Shown one piece after another: positions 32,935 to 42,436 of a stretch of DNA of 64,000 bases. This stretch comes from Aquisalibacillus elongatus (lineage in GTDB: Bacteria > Bacillota > Bacilli > Bacillales > Alkalibacillaceae), in NCBI RefSeq assembly GCF_003843875.1, contig NZ_RKRF01000009.1, positions 186,001-250,000 of the forward strand. Direction: 5' to 3'. Numbering within the stretch: the first letter of the stretch is position 1; the number at the start of each line of letters is the position of its first letter. The notes under the pieces were generated by a model. The model did not search any database. It had not been told where the DNA came from and saw only the letters and a list, made by a program, of their open reading frames with translations. The translations under genes and the position numbers were made by a program.

Positions 32935-33693
32935 TTATTCTAAAATGGTTACATCAACTGTTTTGATGCCCCACTGTCTAGCTTCGGATTTTGTTGGTAA
33001 GTGGACATCGATGCGGTTACCTTGAATTGCTCCGCCAGTATCGCCAGCGATTGCTTCGCCATAGCCTTCAACATGTACTTTTGTACCTAACGGAATGACA
33101 TCTGGGTCAACCGCTACGACTTTTTTGTCGCGGTCTTGGTTTAAGTTAATGCCTGTTGCTGTAATACCGGAACAACCCGCGCATTCAGCTGTGTAAGCAG
33201 TTGATTCCATAGTTAGAGTTTCTTTAGCTTCTTCTTCGTTGTTAGACTCACTTGTTTCTTTTGGTTCAGGTGAAGTCGTCGTCTGACTTCCATCTCGGTT
33301 AACCATAAACTCATCAAACTGCTTCAACGCGTTTAATGAAAGATTTAATTCTAGTTCTTGTCCAATTAAAATTAAATCTGAATCAAGGCTGTTCCATTCT
33401 TTAAGATCTTTCATCTCAACGTTTAAGTCCCGAGCGAGCTCACTTAACGTATCACCTTGTTGAACTTCGATTGTTTTTTGATTATCTATTTCTAATGTAT
33501 CGCCTGCATAAATTAAACTAGATGATAGATTGTTAAGCTTCATCACTTCATCTGTCGTCGAACTGTACTCTTCAGCAATTTCGCTGACCGTATCACCCGG
33601 TTGAATTTCGTATTCTGCCTCAGCTGATGCAGAAGTAAATCCGAAACCAGTTAATATAATTCCTCCTACTAACGAAAGAATTGTCTTCTTCAT
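32935..33693 (-). CDS. Secreted LysM and 3D-domain cell-wall protein (YocH-like)
   Basis: A 252-residue protein: signal peptide (1-25), two LysM repeats (YEIQPGDTVSEIAEEY, about 28-72; IEVQQGDTLSELARDL, about 74-118), a Ser/Thr/Glu-rich linker, and a C-terminal 3D domain (about 158-252) with the three Asp signature in VVAVDPDVIPLGTKVHVEGYG, AIAGDTGGAIQGNRIDVHLP. Related proteins (YocH, YuiC) act as muralytic enzymes on peptidoglycan. TAAGGAGGG precedes the ATG. Confidence 0.88.
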   Translation of the reverse strand: MKKTILSLVGGIILTGFGFTSASAEAEYEIQPGDTVSEIAEEYSSTTDEVMKLNNLSSSLIYAGDTLEIDNQKTIEVQQGDTLSELARDLNVEMKDLKEWNSLDSDLILIGQELELNLSLNALKQFDEFMVNRDGSQTTTSPEPKETSESNNEEEAKETLTMESTAYTAECAGCSGITATGINLNQDRDKKVVAVDPDVIPLGTKVHVEGYGEAIAGDTGGAIQGNRIDVHLPTKSEARQWGIKTVDVTILE

Positions 33694-33833
33694 TGCTTGT
33701 CCCTCCTTAGATGACTTGCACGTGCATCATAACATGCTCGAACTGGACTTGTGGTTACACCCCTTTTAAGAGTCTTTTACAGATATGACAGCTCACCTAT
33801 TTCCGTGTAATATAGAGAAAAGGAGTGTCACAA

Positions 33834-34340
33834 ATGAATGTTAGAGAAGCCGTTTTATCAGATGCTAAAGGTATTGCAAAAGTCCATATCGATAGTTGGA
33901 GAACGACTTATAAAGGACTAGTACCAGATCAATTTTTAGATTCACTAGACTATGATGCCCGAGAGGAACGTTGGCAAAACATTATTCCTAATGGTAAAGT
34001 ATGGGTAGCAGAAAACAACCAAGGTGAAGTCGTTGGTTTTGCGAGTGGTGGGCCAGAGCGTTCAGGGGATTACCCTTCCTATGAAGGTGAAATCTATGCC
34101 ATTTATATTCTAAAAGACTATCAAGGCCAAGGTTTGGGCAAAATGCTAGTAAAACCGATTGTTGAACACTTAAAACAACAAGGCATAGGGACAATGCTTG
34201 TGCTAGTATTGGAAGGAAACCCTGCGACCCACTTTTATGAAAGTGTCGGTGGTAAGGCAATCGGCACGGAAAATTTAACGATTGCAGGAAAATCTTTAAA
34301 TGAGATTGTCTACGCGTGGGATCAATTACCGGAACTATAG
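33834..34340 (+). CDS. GNAT-family N-acetyltransferase
   Basis: A 168-residue acetyltransferase using acetyl-CoA; the pyrophosphate-binding loop is YILKDYQGQGLGKMLV (Q/R-x-x-G-x-G/A). MNVREAVLSDAKGIAKVHIDSWRTTYKGLVP is typical of the small Bacillus GNAT group annotated as phosphinothricin or ribosomal-type acetyltransferases, but the substrate is unknown. AAAGGAG is spaced for ATG 33834, not for the GTG at 33825. It is followed after 18 bases by the MscS gene, so both are probably cotranscribed. Confidence 0.87.
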   Translation: MNVREAVLSDAKGIAKVHIDSWRTTYKGLVPDQFLDSLDYDAREERWQNIIPNGKVWVAENNQGEVVGFASGGPERSGDYPSYEGEIYAIYILKDYQGQGLGKMLVKPIVEHLKQQGIGTMLVLVLEGNPATHFYESVGGKAIGTENLTIAGKSLNEIVYAWDQLPEL

Positions 34341-34358
34341 CTCGAAGGAGTAAGAAAT

Positions 34359-35456
34359 ATGCCGTTTACATTTAATTGGAGATTATGGGAGTACATAAGC
34401 ACAGAAGATTGGATTCTAATTGGCTATTCCCTTGCCATTTTATTAGGATTCCATTTATTAAGGAAAATCTTTACTAAATACATTTTTTACTTCTTATTAA
34501 AGTTAGTTAATAATAAGAAAACTGACGTGTTGAAACAAATTCTAGAGGCTTATGAAAAACCTCTCAGATGGTTATTCGTCATCATCGGCTTGTATTTTGC
34601 TGTCAAAGTCTTCCCGTTTTTGAAGGCGGAAGATATTGATTTTATATACAAGCCAGGCTTAATCATCCTAATTTCTTGGGGGCTTTATAATTTGTCCTCC
34701 ACTTCATCACTATTTTTCATGAAACTCAATGATGGTGTAGGTTTTGAAGTCGATCAAATTTTGATTCCATTCTTATCAAAAGCGTTAAGAGTCGTTATCA
34801 TCGCTATTACAATTAGTATTATTTTTGAATCATTGGGCTATAACGTAGCCGGATTTGTAGCCGGACTTGGGTTAGGTGGTCTTGCCTTTGCACTGGCGGC
34901 TCAAGAAGTAATTAAGAATTTATTTGGTGGCGTTGTGATCGTCACGGAAAAACCATTTACCTTAGGGGATTGGATCGCCACTGGTAGTGTGGAAGGTGTT
35001 GTAGAAGACATATCTTTCCGTAGCACCGTTGTTCGGACGTTTGCTCAAGCTTTGGTGACCGTTCCAAACGCGACCCTATCCAACGAAGCCATTACTAACT
35101 GGAGTAAAATGGGCAAACGTCAAATTACCTTTAATTTAGGTGTTGAGTATAGCACACCGAAAGAAAAACTCGAGACAGTTGTAGAACGCATTCGCGGATT
35201 ATTACAAAACCATGATGAGATCCATCAGGAAACGATTTTTGTCACATTCGATCAGTACAATGATAGCAGCTTAAATATTTTCTTATACTTCTTTACGAAA
35301 ACGACTGACTGGGGCGAATATTTAAAAGCTAAACAAGATATTAATTTTAAGATTATGGATATTTTAGAAGAGGAAGGCGTATCTGTCGCATTTCCATCGC
35401 GTACCGTTTATATGGATAATGGAAACGCGACCATTACCAATAAAGAAGAAGATTAA
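34359..35456 (+). CDS. MscS-family mechanosensitive ion channel
   Basis: A 365-residue channel subunit that opens under membrane tension to release solutes on osmotic downshift. About five N-terminal helices; pore helix TM3 is visible as NVAGFVAGLGLGGLAFALAAQ, followed by EVIKNLFGGVVIVTEKPFTLGDWI and the cytoplasmic beta/alpha-beta domains. It is longer than MscS itself, closer to YnaI-type channels. CGAAGGAG precedes the ATG. Relevant to life in variable salinity. Confidence 0.9.
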   Translation: MPFTFNWRLWEYISTEDWILIGYSLAILLGFHLLRKIFTKYIFYFLLKLVNNKKTDVLKQILEAYEKPLRWLFVIIGLYFAVKVFPFLKAEDIDFIYKPGLIILISWGLYNLSSTSSLFFMKLNDGVGFEVDQILIPFLSKALRVVIIAITISIIFESLGYNVAGFVAGLGLGGLAFALAAQEVIKNLFGGVVIVTEKPFTLGDWIATGSVEGVVEDISFRSTVVRTFAQALVTVPNATLSNEAITNWSKMGKRQITFNLGVEYSTPKEKLETVVERIRGLLQNHDEIHQETIFVTFDQYNDSSLNIFLYFFTKTTDWGEYLKAKQDINFKIMDILEEEGVSVAFPSRTVYMDNGNATITNKEED

Positions 35457-35488
35457 GAGCACTTCAGCTAACGAAGTGCTCTTTTTTT
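35456..35488. terminator. Bidirectional terminator
   Basis: 10-bp stem AGAGCACTTC/GAAGTGCTCT, 7-base loop, then Ts, between the convergent MscS and DUF3888-like genes. Confidence 0.87.
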
Positions 35489-35822
35489 ACACGTCATGCT
35501 GATAGTCTTTTATGGTTACTTTGCCGTTACGGACATCTACTTTAATCTGATCCATTACAAATGGTGGTTCTTGACTCGGAATTTTAGTTTTTACTTGAAT
35601 GACTGCCTCAAAGCACCCTTCACAATCTTCTACAGGATTCAGTTGAATCACCTGCTCCTCATCAATTTTCAGGTTTCGTCCGTAATACTCACCCACCGCT
35701 TCGTCAAGATAAGGGTTTAAAAGCTCTATAATTAGTTCCTCTTCTAAGTTCGTTTCAGCCAAAATCATACTTGCTGGAACTAACCAAATTACAAACATCA
35801 ATGCAATCAAAATTTTCTTCAA
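35487..35822 (-). CDS. Small secreted protein (DUF3888-like)
   Basis: A 111-residue exported protein: basic start (MKKILIALMFVIWLVPASM) and signal cleavage near ILAETN, then LEEELIIELLNPYLDEAVGEYYG and a small beta domain with CEGCF. This resembles the DUF3888 family of Bacilli, with unknown role. AGAGGTGAT lies before three in-frame candidate starts (GTG 35831, GTG 35825, TTG 35822); the last has the best spacing. Confidence 0.65.
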   Translation of the reverse strand: MKKILIALMFVIWLVPASMILAETNLEEELIIELLNPYLDEAVGEYYGRNLKIDEEQVIQLNPVEDCEGCFEAVIQVKTKIPSQEPPFVMDQIKVDVRNGKVTIKDYQHDV

Positions 35823-35884
35823 CACGATCACCTCTTATCCACTATTATGAGAAGGTTTGGGATGAATTATGTTAATTCCGTGAT

Positions 35885-35914
35885 GTATGTTTTTATTTTC
35901 CATCGGTAACAATA
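35885..35914 (+). promoter_or_regulatory. Sigma-F-type (forespore) promoter of the catalase gene
   Basis: -35 GTATG (35885-35889), 15-base spacer, -10 GGTAACAATA (35905-35914). The -10 agrees with the sigma-F pattern GGnnAnAnT at every fixed position and the -35 at four of five (GYATA). Confidence 0.65.
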
Positions 35915-35944
35915 ACCATTGAATATTGAAAGGAGGAAGCGACT

Positions 35945-37498
35945 TTGAGAGAACATCCAAAAGATAAAGAACCTAGACAAGAAATGACCAACCAGCAAGG
36001 GCATCCTGTCACGGATAATCAGAATACAAGATCGGTCGGAAATCGAGGGCCTTTAGTATTTGAGAATTACGATTTTCTTGAGAAAATCAGTCACTTTGAT
36101 CGTGAGAAAATTCCTGAGCGAATCGTACACGCACGTGGCGCTGGTGCTCATGGTTATTTTGAATCGTACGGTGAGGCGAATGGTGAGCCAATTTCAAAAT
36201 ATACACGTGCAAAAGTATTTGAAAAAGGTAAGAAAACGCCTGTATTTGTGCGTTTTTCAACAGTTAACCATGGGAAACACTCACCCGAGACATTACGCGA
36301 CCCGCGTGGTTTTGCGGTGAAGTTTTACACAGAAGATGGCAACTGGGATTTAGTCGGGAATAACTTAAAGATTTTCTTCATTCGTGATCCGTTGAAATTC
36401 CCAGACTTTGTCCATTCGTTTTTCCCTGATCCAGTGACGAACATACAAGACCCTGAGCGGCAACTTGACTTCATAAGTGCTTCACCCGAAGCCACACATA
36501 TGATTACATTCTTATTTTCACCGTGGGGAATTCCAGCTAATTACCGTCAGATGCAAGGTTCTGGGGTTCATGCTTACCGTTGGGTGAATAAAGAAGGCAA
36601 AACGGTATTGGTGAAATATCACTGGGAGCCTGTACAAGGTATCAAAAACTTAACACAGGATGAAGCAGATAAAATCCAGGGCATGAATTTTAACCATGCA
36701 ACGCAAGATTTATACGATGCGATCGAAGACGGTAACTACCCTGAATGGGAGTTATACGTTCAAATCATGGAGGATCACGAGCATCCGGAACTTGATTTTG
36801 ATCCGCTTGATCCGACGAAGCTTTGGTATAAAGATCAATTTCCATGGTATAAAGTTGGTAAGATGACGTTAAACAAAAATCCAGATAACTACCAATCTGA
36901 AGTAGAACAAGTTGCCTTTGGAACAGGGGTATTAGTAGATGGTTTAGACTTCTCAGACGATAAACTATTACAAGGTCGAACCTATTCATACTCGGACACT
37001 CAACGTTACCGTGTCGGTCCAAACTACTTACAACTACCGATCAACAGTCCAATAAAACGAGTGGTGACGAATCAAAACGGTGGGCAAATGGATTATCGGA
37101 TGGATTATGCTGAGGAAAAAAATCCGCATATTAACTATGAACCATCTACTTTAAATGGCTTAAAAGAAGCCCAAAACCCTGGCGTTGAGAACACGCCTCA
37201 TGTCGAAGGTAATATCGTTCGCGAACCCATTGAACGGCAAAATAACTTCGCCCAAGCCGGCGAAACTTACCGCCGCTTTAGTGATTGGGAACGCGACGAT
37301 TTAATTACCAACTTATCGGGCGCCTTATCGAAGTGCCGAAAACCTATTCAAGATAAAATGATTGAACACTGCACAAAGGCTGACGAAGAATACGGACGTC
37401 GTTTAAAAGAAGCTCTTGAAAAAATGAAAACCGAAGACAAAATGGATGAAGCAGTCCATGATGCTGAAGAATTAGGGCATCCTTCAGATCCATACTAA
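35945..37498 (+). CDS. katX: Monofunctional heme catalase, KatX-like
   Basis: A 517-residue catalase. Distal His in [16 protein letters not shown], catalytic Asn in [15 protein letters not shown], and proximal heme Tyr in [17 protein letters not shown]. The block [20 protein letters not shown] places it in the KatX/KatB-type group rather than the KatA type. It starts at TTG with AAAGGAGG seven bases upstream. KatX of Bacillus subtilis protects germinating spores and is transcribed by sigma-F, which agrees with the promoter seen here. No PerR box was found. Confidence 0.88.
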   Translation: MREHPKDKEPRQEMTNQQGHPVTDNQNTRSVGNRGPLVFENYDFLEKISHFDREKIPERIVHARGAGAHGYFESYGEANGEPISKYTRAKVFEKGKKTPVFVRFSTVNHGKHSPETLRDPRGFAVKFYTEDGNWDLVGNNLKIFFIRDPLKFPDFVHSFFPDPVTNIQDPERQLDFISASPEATHMITFLFSPWGIPANYRQMQGSGVHAYRWVNKEGKTVLVKYHWEPVQGIKNLTQDEADKIQGMNFNHATQDLYDAIEDGNYPEWELYVQIMEDHEHPELDFDPLDPTKLWYKDQFPWYKVGKMTLNKNPDNYQSEVEQVAFGTGVLVDGLDFSDDKLLQGRTYSYSDTQRYRVGPNYLQLPINSPIKRVVTNQNGGQMDYRMDYAEEKNPHINYEPSTLNGLKEAQNPGVENTPHVEGNIVREPIERQNNFAQAGETYRRFSDWERDDLITNLSGALSKCRKPIQDKMIEHCTKADEEYGRRLKEALEKMKTEDKMDEAVHDAEELGHPSDPY

Positions 37499-37504
37499 AA
37501 ATCA

Positions 37505-37537
37505 AACGCCAACTGGTTGTTCCCAGCTGGCGTTTTC
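37505..37537. terminator. Terminator between katX and the small convergent gene
   Basis: Stem AACGCCAACTGG/CCAGCTGGCGTT with one mismatch and a 6-base loop, T run on the plus strand. Confidence 0.78.
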
Positions 37538-37542
37538 CTTCT

Positions 37543-37800
37543 TTAAAAAAATCTTTTAATATCCTCTAAATCCTGAAGCACCTTCTCCACATCCTCTTCA
37601 TTTAACTTCACTAAAATCTGATCATTCAACGTTAAGACTTGTCCCCCATCACCTGTATGAGCTAACAAGTAATCATGCAACAAACCAAGCTCATCTTCCG
37701 TAATGGTCGACTCAGTTGTTAGGTGCTTCACGCTCGTAATCGAGAACTCATGATTTTGCTGATCATAATCACCCGAAATAATTTGCCCGTCGATATGCAT
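37543..37800 (-). CDS. Small acidic protein of unknown function
   Basis: An 85-residue protein, not recognised. It begins MHIDGQIISGDYDQQNHEF and ends with EEDVEKVLQDLEDIKRFF, an amphipathic helix; the middle (ITEDELGLLHDYLLAHTGDGG) also looks helical. AGAGGTGAGGG fixes the ATG at 37800, 19 codons inside the longest frame. A family-1 21-base repeat array lies just upstream, between this gene and the terminator of the dinB-like gene. Confidence 0.55.
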   Translation of the reverse strand: MHIDGQIISGDYDQQNHEFSITSVKHLTTESTITEDELGLLHDYLLAHTGDGGQVLTLNDQILVKLNEEDVEKVLQDLEDIKRFF

Positions 37801-37829
37801 ATCCCTCACCTCTAAGGGATAGTTTGCAC

Positions 37830-37909
37830 AAAACATGTTGATAAAATGAGAAAACATGCGGGTAAATCTTTAAAACCTGCAGGTATTTTTAAAAAACCTG
37901 CTGATAAAA
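37830..37909 (-). repeat. Degenerate 21-base tandem repeats, family 1, array C
   Basis: Four units whose GCA cores (minus strand) sit exactly 21 bases apart (plus-strand TGC/TGT at 37836, 37857, 37878, 37899). Unit pattern: ATTTAYCCGCAGGTTTT. It is on the opposite strand to arrays A and B. Confidence 0.8.
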
Positions 37910-37912
37910 TAA

Positions 37913-37943
37913 ATGCACACCCCGTTTTCAACAGGGTGTGCAT
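37913..37943 (-). terminator. Terminator of the yhfK-dinB unit
   Basis: 10-bp stem ATGCACACCC/GGGTGTGCAT with an 11-base loop and an AT-rich tail on the minus strand. Confidence 0.8.
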
Positions 37944-37948
37944 CATTT

Positions 37949-38401
37949 TTATCTAAAGAATGGAACCTCTTTAACACCAATCATTCGGGCATAGACGAAC
38001 AGTTGTCCTTTATGATGGATTTCGTGTTCAAACATACCTTGTAAATAGGTGAACTTAGTCCCTTTCATTTGAGGAAGTTCCGCTTCGTTTTGCTTATCTA
38101 ATTCTTCATCCGTCATATTTTCAATTTTCTTTTTCGTACTTTCGGTAAATTCTTTTACCTTCTGCCTAACTTCTTCCATAGAATCAAACTTCGGCATATC
38201 AGGTGCTTCCATTTTTTCTGTTTTGACCATAGCTGCAAACATGTCGCCAGCTGTCGCAACATGAAGTGCCATCGCTCCAAGCGACATCGCACCGTCCCAC
38301 GGTTTATAATGCACATGTTCATCATCAATTTGTTCTAATAATTGTTCTAACTTCTCACGGTGATTTAACCAGTCATTTAAAAATTGCTGTACTTTAGACA
38401 T
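37949..38401 (-). CDS. DinB-family protein
   Basis: A 150-residue four-helix-bundle protein. The three His expected to bind a metal are visible in MALHVATAGDM (about residue 48) and EIHHKGQLFVY (about 126-130). Related proteins include bacillithiol S-transferases and YfiT-like hydrolases, so a thiol-transfer role in stress defence is possible. It lies 11 bases after the yhfK-like gene and is cotranscribed with it. Confidence 0.85.
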   Translation of the reverse strand: MSKVQQFLNDWLNHREKLEQLLEQIDDEHVHYKPWDGAMSLGAMALHVATAGDMFAAMVKTEKMEAPDMPKFDSMEEVRQKVKEFTESTKKKIENMTDEELDKQNEAELPQMKGTKFTYLQGMFEHEIHHKGQLFVYARMIGVKEVPFFR

Positions 38402-38412
38402 GAGATGACCTC

Positions 38413-39060
38413 CTATAACGTCTTCAGTGCTTCTTCAATAGATTGTTCCCCGGATACTAAATCAAATCCGCGGTTGAATGCTTTTTCCTGATTTAGTGAT
38501 GCCACGAGGACTCGTGCAACATCCTCTCTTGGAATAGTTGCGCGTTCTGGTAGGTCCGTTGCCACACGAACCTGTCCTGTGCCTGCTTCATTCAACAAGC
38601 CGCCTGGACGAACAATCGTGTGGTTAAGTGAACTTTCTTCTAAAGCTTTATCAGCATAGTGTTTCGCAACATAATAGTGACGAATTTTTTCATTCCAATT
38701 GTCACGATTGTGCGCTTGAAGCGCGCTCACCATTAAGAAACGCTCGACACCGGCTTTTTCTGCCGCTTCAACCATCTTAATCGCGCCATCTAAATCAATT
38801 AGTAATGTTTTATCTGCACCTGTTTGACCACCTGACCCAGCAGCAAAGATTACAGCGTCGCACCCCTCTGCTGCCTGTGCCAACTGTTCAACAGGCCCCT
38901 CTAAGTCTGCCAAAACAGCTTCGATGCCTTTTTCTTTAAATTCATTAAGCTGATCTTCCTTGCGTACCATCGCTCGAACATGATGGTCGTTTTGTTCTTG
39001 CAACATCTCAGTTGTTTGTTTACCAATCTGTCCATTTGCTCCGACAACTAACACTTTCAT
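38413..39060 (-). CDS. yhfK: NAD(P)-binding NmrA/SDR-like oxidoreductase
   Basis: A 215-residue atypical short-chain dehydrogenase: MKVLVVGANGQIGKQT carries the Gly-rich nucleotide motif, followed by VLADLEGP, FAAGSGGQTGADKT, and YYVAKHYADKALEES with a Tyr/Lys pair. Length and motifs match Bacillus subtilis YhfK. It is the first gene of a two-gene unit with the DinB-like gene. Substrate unknown. Confidence 0.83.
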   Translation of the reverse strand: MKVLVVGANGQIGKQTTEMLQEQNDHHVRAMVRKEDQLNEFKEKGIEAVLADLEGPVEQLAQAAEGCDAVIFAAGSGGQTGADKTLLIDLDGAIKMVEAAEKAGVERFLMVSALQAHNRDNWNEKIRHYYVAKHYADKALEESSLNHTIVRPGGLLNEAGTGQVRVATDLPERATIPREDVARVLVASLNQEKAFNRGFDLVSGEQSIEEALKTL

Positions 39061-39207
39061 TTAATCAGCTCCTTTTTAGAATAGAACCTACTTAAAAGTA
39101 TTTCATAAAAGCATTTTCTTATCAAAAGAGATGATTATGAGTTAATTAAATGACATATCTTCATATGAACTTTACAATATTAATGTACATAAAAAAGGAG
39201 TTACATT

Positions 39208-40425
39208 ATGAGTCAGACACAGATCGGAATTAAACAAAACATTTTACAATTTACATTACTTGTCTTTATTAATTTATTCGTTGGTTTTATGGTCGGACTT
39301 GAGCGGACGGTTCTTCCGATTGTTGGTGAAGAGCATTTCGGATTAGCTTCAGCGAGTGCGACTTTATCATTTATTGTTAGCTTTGGTTTTTCAAAAGCAG
39401 CAATGAACTTTTTTGCTGGTGGTCTTGCGGATCGTTTTGGACGTCGTGAAGTACTGTTAGTTGGTTGGGCGATCGGTTTACTCGTTCCAATCCTCGTCAT
39501 CTTCGCTCACGCTTGGTGGGTGATCGTGTTTGCGAATATTTTATTAGGGATTAACCAAGGTCTTACGTGGTCAATGACGTTGAATATGAAAATTGACTTA
39601 GCCAAAAGCAACCAGCGTGGTGTCGCGGTTGGATTCAATGAATTCGCAGGCTATATCGGCGTTGGGCTAATGGCGTCAATTTCTGGATTTGTAGCGTCAC
39701 AGACCTCAATTCGACCGGAGCCGTTTTTATTAGGAATTGGGATTGTCGTTATCGGTTTTATTTTATCTTTATTTGCTAAAGACACCGAAAAACATGTTCA
39801 ATCACAGTCCGAACAGCATAATGGTGAAGAAAATGAAAAGATCGATGCGAAAGAAGTGTTTAAGAAAACGACTTGGAAAGATTTTAACTTATCTACACTT
39901 ACATTCGCTGGCTTGAGTACTAATTTAAAAGACGGTATGGCCTGGGGGTTATTCCCTGTCTTTCTAGCAGCCGGCGGGTTGTCAGTTGGCCAAATCGGAA
40001 TTGTTGTTGCAGCCTATCCACTTGCTTGGGGTTTCTTTCAGTTGTTCACCGGTATCTATAGTGATCGGATTGGACGTAAAGGCTTAATCGTTAGCGGGAT
40101 GATTGTGCAAGCCCTAGCATTATGGATGTTTCTGTTGGTGGATACGTATGCATTATGGCTCGCAGCGGCTATCATTCTTGGTATTGGAACCGCAATGGTT
40201 TACCCAACCATTATTGCAGGGGTCGGCGATGCCTCACACCCTAAGTGGCGTGCGACTTCACTTGGCTACTACCGCTTCTGGCGTGATAGTGGTTATGCCT
40301 TCGGTGCTCTTTTTGCCGGACTTTTCACCGATCTTCTGAATGTTGATTGGGCGATTGGTCTAGTCGCGATCTTACCGCTATTAGCAGGTTTAAGAGCGAT
40401 TCGAATGAAAGAGACGATGAAATAA
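39208..40425 (+). CDS. Major facilitator superfamily transporter
   Basis: A 405-residue permease with 12 predicted helices. Loop 2-3 motif GGLADRFGRREVLLVGW and its repeat YSDRIGRKGLIVSG mark the two halves; the central loop is charged (EKHVQSQSEQHNGEENEK). AAAAGGAG precedes the ATG. Substrate cannot be inferred. It is a single-gene unit. Confidence 0.87.
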   Translation: MSQTQIGIKQNILQFTLLVFINLFVGFMVGLERTVLPIVGEEHFGLASASATLSFIVSFGFSKAAMNFFAGGLADRFGRREVLLVGWAIGLLVPILVIFAHAWWVIVFANILLGINQGLTWSMTLNMKIDLAKSNQRGVAVGFNEFAGYIGVGLMASISGFVASQTSIRPEPFLLGIGIVVIGFILSLFAKDTEKHVQSQSEQHNGEENEKIDAKEVFKKTTWKDFNLSTLTFAGLSTNLKDGMAWGLFPVFLAAGGLSVGQIGIVVAAYPLAWGFFQLFTGIYSDRIGRKGLIVSGMIVQALALWMFLLVDTYALWLAAAIILGIGTAMVYPTIIAGVGDASHPKWRATSLGYYRFWRDSGYAFGALFAGLFTDLLNVDWAIGLVAILPLLAGLRAIRMKETMK

Positions 40426-40524
40426 TATTTAAAGCTCATGTATAGAATTATGTCTACATGAGCTTTTTCTATGCCAATTTTTGTTATAATAGATTTAACA
40501 TTCTAGAAAAAAGGAAGATTTATA

Positions 40525-41007
40525 GTGAGACAACCACCAAAGCAACGAATTGCAGAAGACGCAATCAAAGCTTGGCGTCTTTCGGCTTTATTGTATCTAT
40601 TAATTCCAGTTGCCCTAACCATCGGGGCTTTTATCTTAACCTATGTCATTGAATTTTTGCCGCCATGGGTCTGGATTTTATTACTTGCGCTTACGATTAT
40701 TGATTTAGTCGTTTCACCTTTCATTTTGCCAAAATTGCGTTGGCGCAGGTGGCGTTATGAAGTTTTGGATGATGAAATCTACATCCAGCATGGTATTCTG
40801 ATTGTCACTCAAACGCTGATTCCGATGATTAGAGTCCAACATGTCGATACGAAGCAAGGGCCAATATTGGCGAACTATAAATTAGCAACTCTAACGATTT
40901 CGACGGCAGCAACTATTCATGAGATTCCGGCTCTAACTGAACAAGAAGCCTCTAATATGCGAGACTTAATTTCTGAATTGGCAAGGGTGGAACAAGAAGA
41001 TGTCTAA
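40525..41007 (+). CDS. ydbS: YdbS-like bacterial PH-domain membrane protein
   Basis: A 160-residue protein: two helices (about 20-62) then one bPH2 domain (WRRWRYEVLDDEIYIQHGILIV...RVQHVDTKQGPI). It starts at GTG with AAGGAAG. It overlaps the next gene by eight bases. In Bacillus, YdbS and YdbT form a pair implicated in resistance to amyloliquecidin-like bacteriocins and membrane stress. Confidence 0.87.
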   Translation: MRQPPKQRIAEDAIKAWRLSALLYLLIPVALTIGAFILTYVIEFLPPWVWILLLALTIIDLVVSPFILPKLRWRRWRYEVLDDEIYIQHGILIVTQTLIPMIRVQHVDTKQGPILANYKLATLTISTAATIHEIPALTEQEASNMRDLISELARVEQEDV

Positions 41008-42397
41008 ACTACACCCGTTAGCCATTTTGTTTAATATTTTTAAATCAGTCCGAAGTATTATGTACGGCTTGCTGCCTATTATTGTCTTGGCCATTGGTGA
41101 CGGCTTTTTTAAGTACTTATTTCTCGCGATCGGAGCGATATTAGTCATCACGATTGTTATTGGCGTTCTAACTTGGCTGCGGTTTACTTATGAAGTGACG
41201 GATGATGAGTTACATATTAAGCAAGGAATTTTAGTTAGAAAGGACCGGTACATCTCCAAAAACCGCATTCAATCGATTGATTTAACACAAGGAATCTTTC
41301 ACCGTCCTTTTGGCCTGACTCGCGTGGATATAGAAACCGCTGGCAGTGATAAAGATGTAGATGCGAGTCTAAGTGCGGTACATTTGTCGGAAGGCCGGCG
41401 AGTTAAAAACGAACTAAAAGGTCTTGTTGAAACTGGAGAAACGAAGACCGAAGCTGAGAAACAGTACCCAAAGAGAACGATCACAAATCGCAGCCTATTT
41501 ATTGCCGGTGCGACATCAGGAAGTATTGGGATTATTATCGGTCTATTTGGTTTATTGTTTTCTCAACTTGAAAATATGATCCCAGATTACGTTTACGAAG
41601 TTGGGGCTGAATGGCTTTTAGCTCAGGCCATTATAACCTTGGTCGTTTTGGCCATATTCATTGTCGTCTTCCTTTGGTTACTAGGCATTTTAGGAACGTT
41701 TATCAAATATGGCAGTTTCCAAATCACAAGGTTTGATGATGAACTATTAATTACTCGAGGGTTACTTGAGAAAAAGCAGATGACGATTCCGCTTAAGCGA
41801 ATTCAAGCTGTAGGAATCGAAGAAGGGTTAACAAGGCAACCATTTGGTCTAGCCACTGTTTACGTCGTCATAGCTGGTGGCGAAATTGGTAAAACAGCCG
41901 ACCAACACACGTTGCTTTTTCCTATTCTGAAAAAACGTGACATTTCGGCTTTTTTAGGTGAAATATTACCAGAATATAATCACATCCCGGATGAGTTTCA
42001 TCGCCCACCGAAACGAGCCATTCCTTATTATATTGTAAGGTCCATTACATTGCCCGTATTGGCAGTGATCGGCTCTTACCTGTTCATCCCTTTACTTTGG
42101 GTGTACATTGCAATTTTCGCAGGTGCGATGTTCATCTTAGGGTATTTCTGTTACCGAGATGCAGGCTATACGATTAAAGGTCGTCAGCTTATGGTTCAAA
42201 TGAGACGTTTTTCAAAGGAAACCTTAATTATACCGCACAATCGAGTTCAGAGCGTTGATTTTAAGAAACACTTCTTACATCGTAAACAAGGGTTGGCCCA
42301 GGCAAAAGTCTCGATCCTAAGTAAACTCGCCGGGCGACACCTTTGGGTAAAAGAGCTCGAACAACATCATGTAAAACGTATATCCGATTGGATATAA
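41000..42397 (+). CDS. ydbT: YdbT-like protein with three bPH2 domains
   Basis: A 465-residue membrane protein with paired helices followed by repeated bPH2 domains (TYEVTDDELHIKQGILVRKDRYISKNRIQSID; RFDDELLITRGLLEKKQMTIPLKRIQAV; GYTIKGRQLMVQMRRFSKETLIIPHNRVQSV). It is translationally coupled to ydbS. The shared motif R(I/V)Qx(V/I)D recurs once in each domain and also in YdbS. Confidence 0.88.
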   Translation: MSKLHPLAILFNIFKSVRSIMYGLLPIIVLAIGDGFFKYLFLAIGAILVITIVIGVLTWLRFTYEVTDDELHIKQGILVRKDRYISKNRIQSIDLTQGIFHRPFGLTRVDIETAGSDKDVDASLSAVHLSEGRRVKNELKGLVETGETKTEAEKQYPKRTITNRSLFIAGATSGSIGIIIGLFGLLFSQLENMIPDYVYEVGAEWLLAQAIITLVVLAIFIVVFLWLLGILGTFIKYGSFQITRFDDELLITRGLLEKKQMTIPLKRIQAVGIEEGLTRQPFGLATVYVVIAGGEIGKTADQHTLLFPILKKRDISAFLGEILPEYNHIPDEFHRPPKRAIPYYIVRSITLPVLAVIGSYLFIPLLWVYIAIFAGAMFILGYFCYRDAGYTIKGRQLMVQMRRFSKETLIIPHNRVQSVDFKKHFLHRKQGLAQAKVSILSKLAGRHLWVKELEQHHVKRISDWI

Positions 42398-42398
42398 C

Positions 42399-42434
42399 AA
42401 AATCCACATGCTTCGTCGCATGTGGATTTTTTAT
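42399..42434. terminator. Bidirectional terminator
   Basis: 13-bp stem AAAATCCACATGC/GCATGTGGATTTT, loop TTCGTC, between convergent ydbT and trhO. Confidence 0.9.
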
Positions 42435-42436
42435 AT

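Noticed and set aside
33694-33800. WalR box (two TGTWAH half-sites) before the LysM-3D gene
   Set aside because: Half-sites TGTAAA and TGTAAC are present but their spacing is 16 bases instead of 5.
35850-35944. PerR box before katX
   Set aside because: No TTATAAT-N-ATTATAA-like palindrome is present.
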